From Whitmania pigra (taxonomy: Eukaryota; Annelida; Clitellata; Hirudinida; Haemopidae): DNA of 64,000 nucleotides. Shown here one piece after another: positions 59,266 through 64,000 of this stretch (within the stretch, counting starts at the first letter, position 1; each line of letters begins with the position of its first letter). The notes below the pieces were generated by a model, which did no database searches, had not been told where the DNA came from, and saw only the letters and a list, made by a program, of their open reading frames with translations. Position numbers and translations under genes: made by a program. The stretch covers positions 62,001 to 126,000 of the forward strand of contig JAJTWR010000437.1 in assembly GCA_021613335.1 (NCBI GenBank), written 5' to 3'.

Positions 59266-59874
59266 TTAATGTGAAGATTGCTCCTGCTTCTTATTCACAA
59301 GTAGATGGAATCTGGGCTTTGATTTTGACAGGGCCACTCTCATGTCATCCTTTGCATCAAGTTTGATTCGCGATTTTGTTTTGATTGTCAGCAGGGTTGA
59401 AAATCCAGCTTCATAGAGGTAGGTTGTCACAAAAGGAATGATGGATGTCATGGCTCTTTTGGCTAGAACTGGGTATGGTATCATCATGGAGCACCAAAAG
59501 TCAGCCAAATTCTTGACCCTAAACTCCCTCTTTAGCAACTGTTTGTGCTTCAGATCAATGAGATCATCTTTGGCCAAGTCCTGATCATCCACATTTTCCA
59601 AATTGACCAAAAATGGATTCCTGACCCAGTTATCATGTGGCTGCAACTCTTTCGTAATAAAGTAGTCATGAAATGATGCCATCAGAGTTTCTAGGTGAGT
59701 CAACATGTCACCTTTAAGAGAAGCTGGTATAGTGCCAGCTGCATCCAGACTGGGTTGCAGAGACTCTTCTAATCTTGGAAAATTGGCAAAGTTGTTATTT
59801 TCCACTCTTCTGATCCACAGGGGCAGCTTCTCCAAAAATGAGCCTAGTTTCTCACCAGCATCAATAACAGTCAT
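59266..59874 (-). CDS. Charlie-type hAT transposase, C-terminal part
   Basis: 202 residues: PHDNWVRNPFLVNLENV, LKREFRVKNLADFWCSM, YPVLAKRAMTSIIPFVTTYL and YEAGFSTLLTIKTKSRI, the FWxxx...YPxLxxxA...TYxCExxFSxL pattern of ZBED5-like hAT proteins. The upstream frame (60,026-60,256) is separated by a frameshift. Domesticated ZBED genes look alike, but the flanking inverted ends show a transposon copy. Confidence 0.85.
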   Translation of the reverse strand: MTVIDAGEKLGSFLEKLPLWIRRVENNNFANFPRLEESLQPSLDAAGTIPASLKGDMLTHLETLMASFHDYFITKELQPHDNWVRNPFLVNLENVDDQDLAKDDLIDLKHKQLLKREFRVKNLADFWCSMMIPYPVLAKRAMTSIIPFVTTYLYEAGFSTLLTIKTKSRIKLDAKDDMRVALSKSKPRFHLLVNKKQEQSSH

Positions 59875-60025
59875 GTTAGGATCATGAATCTTAGTGTAAG
59901 CTCATTTAAATGGGTGAAAATGTCAGCCAAATACGCCAGTGATAGGTTGAATTCTGGCAGACAAAATATACTTTTAAGGTCACTCTGTTTCAGAACATGG
60001 ACACCTCACTCTGCAGTTCCATTAG

Positions 60026-60256
60026 TCAGCTGAAAACCTGCCTTCTGGACATCCACCTGACGTCAGTGTAAAAGAGCAGGACTTCAAAAGGAGCACCAAC
60101 CTCCTTGCAGAGTTCCTTGGATAATCTGTGGTATGTCGCTCTTGCACGGATGTAGTTTACCACCTTTACTACTGTTAACATCACCTCTTTCAATCCATTT
60201 GGAAGAGTCTTTGCTGCAAAGGCATATCGATGGAGCATGCAATGCGTGACAGTCAC
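60026..60256 (-). pseudogene. Charlie-type hAT transposase, middle part
   Basis: 76 residues with VTHCMLHRYAFAAKTLP and EVLLFYTDVRWMSRRQV: the catalytic-region TxVRWLSRG-type block with the conserved Asp and Trp. Downstream it breaks into another frame. Confidence 0.8.
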
Positions 60257-60483
60257 ATGAGGTGCCTCTGCTCTGACACTTTCCTGTACTTTATCATAAA
60301 CTCTGCTCCATACTCGTTACTTGTAAATAAATATTATTCTCGGATTTTTTAAAAAGTTATTTTAAAAATAATTTTGAAAATTTTTTATGCTGATTTTTGA
60401 AAAGTACTCCATGGCTCTCCTGGACCCCTTCACGGCTCCCCTCGGGAACCCTGGCTCCCAGGTTGGGAACCCCTGCTTTAGAC

Positions 60484-60853
60484 CAAAAATCAACTTTAGC
60501 AGCAATCTAGTGTGTATAACTCCACAGAAATAGAAGTGATGGTAAATCAAACCTTTCCTGCTAGGGAACAACACAAATCAAAGGATCTGTAATGGTGTGG
60601 GCGTCCTACACCACCTTACCCTAGCGTCTCACATCAGAATACAGAGTTTATACACCCTATGTGAAATGGACTGTTCGTTCGGCAGTATATAAAAGTATTT
60701 TACAGTATGTAAAACTGTGGGGCTATTAGGACATTATATTCTGTCGCCTACGGTAAACGAAGAGACGTGCAAAAATTGACATGGTCGGACCGGCCGGGCC
60801 CCCTTACAGATGCGGGCCCCCTGGCAGTGACCCCACCTGCCCCCCCCCGGGGG
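60484..60853. other. No gene seen; GC-rich run
   Basis: Contains a GC-rich stretch at 60,785-60,853 (gggccccc, ccccccccc) unlike the surroundings. Confidence 0.5.
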
Positions 60854-62176
60854 AATTATATTCGGCATCTTTTTCGGGCACGTGGGATCTATTTTTGCTA
60901 CAGAAAAACATTCTCGAAAATCACCTGACAAACAACGAGAATCAAGACAACTTGGAAGCCCAAATATCCATTTGCATCCTTAAGTACCTCATTCCTTAAA
61001 CACTTAACTTCTATTATTCAGTTCCGTTAACTGAGTACTTGTTCTAACAAACTTATTAGTTAACTTGCTTATTTGCGGACTCTCGGGTTATTTCAATATC
61101 ACATCATTATTTTAATTTATTTTATTGAATGTCTCCTTATAAAAGGTTCACAAATTTGGTTACATTATTCTTAAATTTGATCTTTACCTAAAGTTTATTA
61201 GGCGACAAATTAAAATTATATATGTACATATATAACATAGGCAACAAAAATTGTCCAAATTTTAAGCAGGAGTGGCGGCTAACAAAACGGCAGAGTAAGA
61301 CTTAAAATTCTGCTGAAAATCGTTGTTTACAAAATAAAGTCATGTCGATATAAAAAGTTCAGTTAACTGATCGGACTTTACAGTTAATCAGTTACTACTT
61401 TCCAATTATGATTACAGTTATTGAGGCACCGTCAGTTATAGTTAGAGTTAACTTATTTGGCTTTCATCAGTTATTAGAGTTTTCATCTACAGTTAATAGA
61501 ATTAACACAACCTGGAACACCTCTCTTCTGGATCGATGTATCAACGTACTTATTAAACAAAACATACTCAGCCTTGATGCAATCACGGAAAAGATATTTC
61601 CCCTTCTATATTCAACAACGAAATAGGTCTGAATTGATATTTGAAGTTTTTTTAATATATAAATATATATTTCGTAGTACAGAATCCTCGGAAGCCATTT
61701 TGAACGTAGGTAGCGATGATAAGGGGAACAACAATGAAAAGCACACGTGGCCATATTTAATCACAATGTTCAGATTTGAATAAAAGGAAGCAAAATCATA
61801 TAGGTTTGCAACTGTCCAAAAAAAAACTGTATTCAGCATTGGAAGCATTGTCAAACGCAGGCTTGGACTGGGCCGCCAACTGCCAAAATGAAGTTATACT
61901 TTTAGTCTTAACTGAAATTACCGTTGATTATATTGAAATAACCCGGGAGTCCGCAAATAAGTAAGTTAACTAATAAGTTTATTAGAGCAGGTATTCAGTT
62001 AACGGAACTGAATAATAGACGTTAAGCGCTTAAGAAATTGAGGTACTTAAGGATGCAAATGGATATTTGGGCTTCCAAGTTGGCTTGATTCTCGTTGTTT
62101 GTCAGGTGATTATCGAGAATGCTTTTCTGTAGCAAAAATAGATCCCACGTGCCCGGAAAAGATGCCAAATATAATT
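60854..62176. mobile_element. Element with long inverted repeats (about 245 bp)
   Basis: 60,854-61,099 and 61,930-62,176 are inverted copies: aattatattcggcatctttt, cgggcacgtgggatct, gcccaaatatccatttgcat, ggactctcgggttatttcaa and their reverse complements occur in mirrored order. The 830-bp centre has no recognised transposase. No convincing target duplication was found. Foldback-type or long-TIR non-autonomous element. Confidence 0.8.
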
Positions 62177-62440
62177 AAGTATAAATTTAATTATATTAGC
62201 AATATAAATTATAAGCAATATAAGCAATATTAATTAATTTCCAAAAATCTAAGTTTACAACAATATGATAGCTTCAAATAATAGTTTGTATTAAAAATAA
62301 CCAAACTGAAACAGCAAAATCATTACATAAGGAGTCTAAATATGTTTATATAATAAGCGTCCGATGTCAATGGTTATAACATTAATTTTAACACAAAATT
62401 ATATTAGTTTTTAATAAAATATTTTTTTTAAACAAACGTG
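62177..62440. other. No gene seen
   Basis: AT-rich spacer. Confidence 0.5.
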
Positions 62441-62463
62441 TAATAATAATAATAATAATAATA

Positions 62464-62501
<38 letters not shown>

Positions 62502-62960
62502 TTATAAAGCACCATGTGCATAGCGTCAGAGCGCCTTGTGTCTTCGCTGTCCCATGAAGTCCTGAAAAGATGGGTCTTCAGGTGGCGTTTGAAGAGCTCC
62601 AGGGATGGCTGGGCTCTGACGGTGGAAGGAAGTCTGTTCCAGACAGCTGGAGAGGCGTACGAGAAGCCTCTGTTTGGGAGGGATGATGTGTACGAAAGCT
62701 GAGGAAAGCACAAAGAGCACTTTTATAACTTCCGGTTTGAAAAGGTCTTCCGCCTTGTGTTCATCATCGCACTCATTTCTTAACCCGACTCGTCGCAGCC
62801 GCTGATGTACCGGTTGGTGAAGTTGAGTGGCTGACGATGAACAAAGACCAGATGTTTGGCGGCGATCTAGTAGATGATGGAGATAAGGTGGGGTGGATGT
62901 TGCTAAAATGTGATATGTCATGAGGGCAATTTTGAAAGTGATACGACTCAATACGATATG
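62441..62960 (-). pseudogene. L2-like LINE 3' end with (TAA)n tail
   Basis: Minus strand: [56 protein letters not shown], then gctctgacgctatgcacatg gtgctttataaattt and the (TAA)n tail (62,441-62,502). It has about 95 bp extra (62,695-62,805) compared with the copy at 26,830. Confidence 0.8.
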
Positions 62961-63039
62961 ATGTCAATACAATGAATTCAATGCCTGGTTAAGTACAGTT
63001 TCTCCGGGCCAGATTCATGTATGGTGTTATGCCCGTGTC

Positions 63040-64000
63040 TTAAATTTGGTAATGGGTGACGTATCTGTAATTGATGAAATCCGTTGGTGGGCAAAAGACA
63101 GAGCTCCTACTAAAATATTTGGAAATTTCTTCATCAAACCTTCCAATCAAGAAACCCAAGTTATCGGTTTTTTGTACATCGACATGCTACAAACATTTCA
63201 TGATATTTCTACATCAAATTTAATAATGATGTCCGATACTGAGCAAAAGCTCTGTTAGAATCATTGACAAGTTTTGAATTTATTCTAACGGCACAATTAT
63301 TTTTGAAAATATTTGAACACACAACGCCATTATCGGAATAGTTGCAAACAACTGGAATGGATATACTACGAGCCTATAAGGTTCAAGACTGAATTAAGCA
63401 AAGTAGACAGACATTTTGATTCCATTTTTCTAGCAGCTACAAATTTAAAAAATTTGCAAACAGTGAAAAAACAGTAGAAAAACGAAATATAGACATTTAA
63501 GTGCAGACTGTTTTGAAATTTTGCAGAAATTTTGAAAAGAATGCCTAGTGATGCACTGCAGCACCTGAGTGGGTTGCTCAAAAAATTTGATGACACTGTA
63601 ACAAAAGATCAGCTTCAAACTGAATTATTGGATTTTGCAAGGAAATGGGAAAATGTTCAAACAACCCTTGAAGATGAATATAATGTGATCTTTGAAATGA
63701 AAGTATCGGACTGTCTCAGACAACATGCAACAACCTGAATCAGTAGAATTACTTGAAAATAGCTTTTCCATCCCAACAGCTGAAAACAGCAACAACCACA
63801 GAAATAAATGCAAATCTTGCCAAAAACGTATTGTTTGTTGCTACTTTCTTCTCCAGAAGTTTAAATGGCATAGTCTTGCTTATTCAAATTTGTATCTGGC
63901 TTACAACTTTGTGTTGACATTATCCTCATCACAAGTTGAGAGGTAGTTTTCAAAATTGAAATACATTTTGAATAGATTAAGAAATTTGCTGAGCCAGTCA
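63040..64000 (+). pseudogene. hAT transposase relic running off the window end
   Basis: Plus strand, several frames: IDEIRWWAKDRAPTKIFGNF (63,070), LLESLTSFEFILTAQLFLKI and LQTTGMDILRAYKV (63,250-63,400), SGLLKKFDDTVTKDQLQTEL (63,565), LAYNFVLTLSSSQVER then a stop and FSKLKYILNRLRNLLSQ (63,895-64,000), the hATC motif. ZMYM1/TTF-type hAT by these blocks. Stops and frameshifts show it is dead. Confidence 0.75.

Larger units (their letters stand above)
59117..60475 (-). mobile_element. Charlie-type hAT DNA transposon relic
   Basis: Ends CAGGGGTTCCCAACCT (59,117) and AGGTTGGGAACCCCTG (ending 60,475) are perfect 16-bp inverted repeats of the Charlie form; ctttaga stands outside both. Minus-strand transposase pieces: VTHCMLHRYAFAAKTLP (60,026-60,256) and a longer C-terminal frame (59,266-59,874). 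Confidence 0.92.

Overview
This is a stretch of an animal nuclear genome. The base composition is AT-rich, genes are split by many GT-AG introns, and most of the DNA is LTR retrotransposons, LINEs, SINEs and cut-and-paste DNA transposons. There are no operons, ribosome-binding sites or CRISPR-like arrays. The single host gene I can identify is a complete invertebrate-type NCKAP1 (Nap1/Hem), a core subunit of the actin-regulating WAVE complex. I cannot name the species; an invertebrate metazoan is the safest reading.

Layout. 1-1,545: mariner and other repeat debris. 1,546-8,447: a three-deep nest in which a hAT element (8-bp duplication catataca) holds a copia retrotransposon (5-bp duplication attac, LTRs that look identical), and the copia gag is itself split by a second hAT element (8-bp duplication cctgcggg). 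8,456-11,264: repeat fragments. 11,265-33,369, minus strand: NCKAP1. I reconstructed 33 coding exons with consistent phases that add up to 3,360 bp (1,119 residues plus stop). One intron is GC-AG and one exon is only 49 bp. Its introns hold two piggyBac-like TTAA elements, tRNA-derived SINEs, a hAT derivative, and an L2-like LINE that carries two further insertions, one with a 9-bp and one with an 8-bp target duplication.

33,877-40,342: dispersed repeats, a decayed I/Jockey-type LINE, SINE tail and L2-like fragments. 40,343-53,893: three Gypsy-class elements. Copy A (plus strand, 2.7 kb) is a deletion derivative of copy B (minus strand, 4.6 kb, almost intact). Copy B sits inside the integrase of element C, a decayed CsRn1-like element. 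Element C in turn sits inside a hAT transposase relic, making a second three-deep nest with every target duplication visible. 54,434-58,980: a truncated copia LTR, a very long trinucleotide tract and an array of about 180-bp satellite units. 59,117-60,475: a Charlie-type hAT relic. 60,854-62,176: an element with inverted repeats of about 245 bp. 62,440-64,000: an L2-like 3' end and a hAT relic that runs off the window.

The parts do not work together as a pathway. They form an ordered insertion history around one conserved gene. Two relations are biologically informative. The SINE family ends in the same sequence as the local L2-like LINE, the usual sign that the LINE machinery copies the SINE. 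The two near-identical Gypsy copies lie in opposite orientation only 3.3 kb apart.
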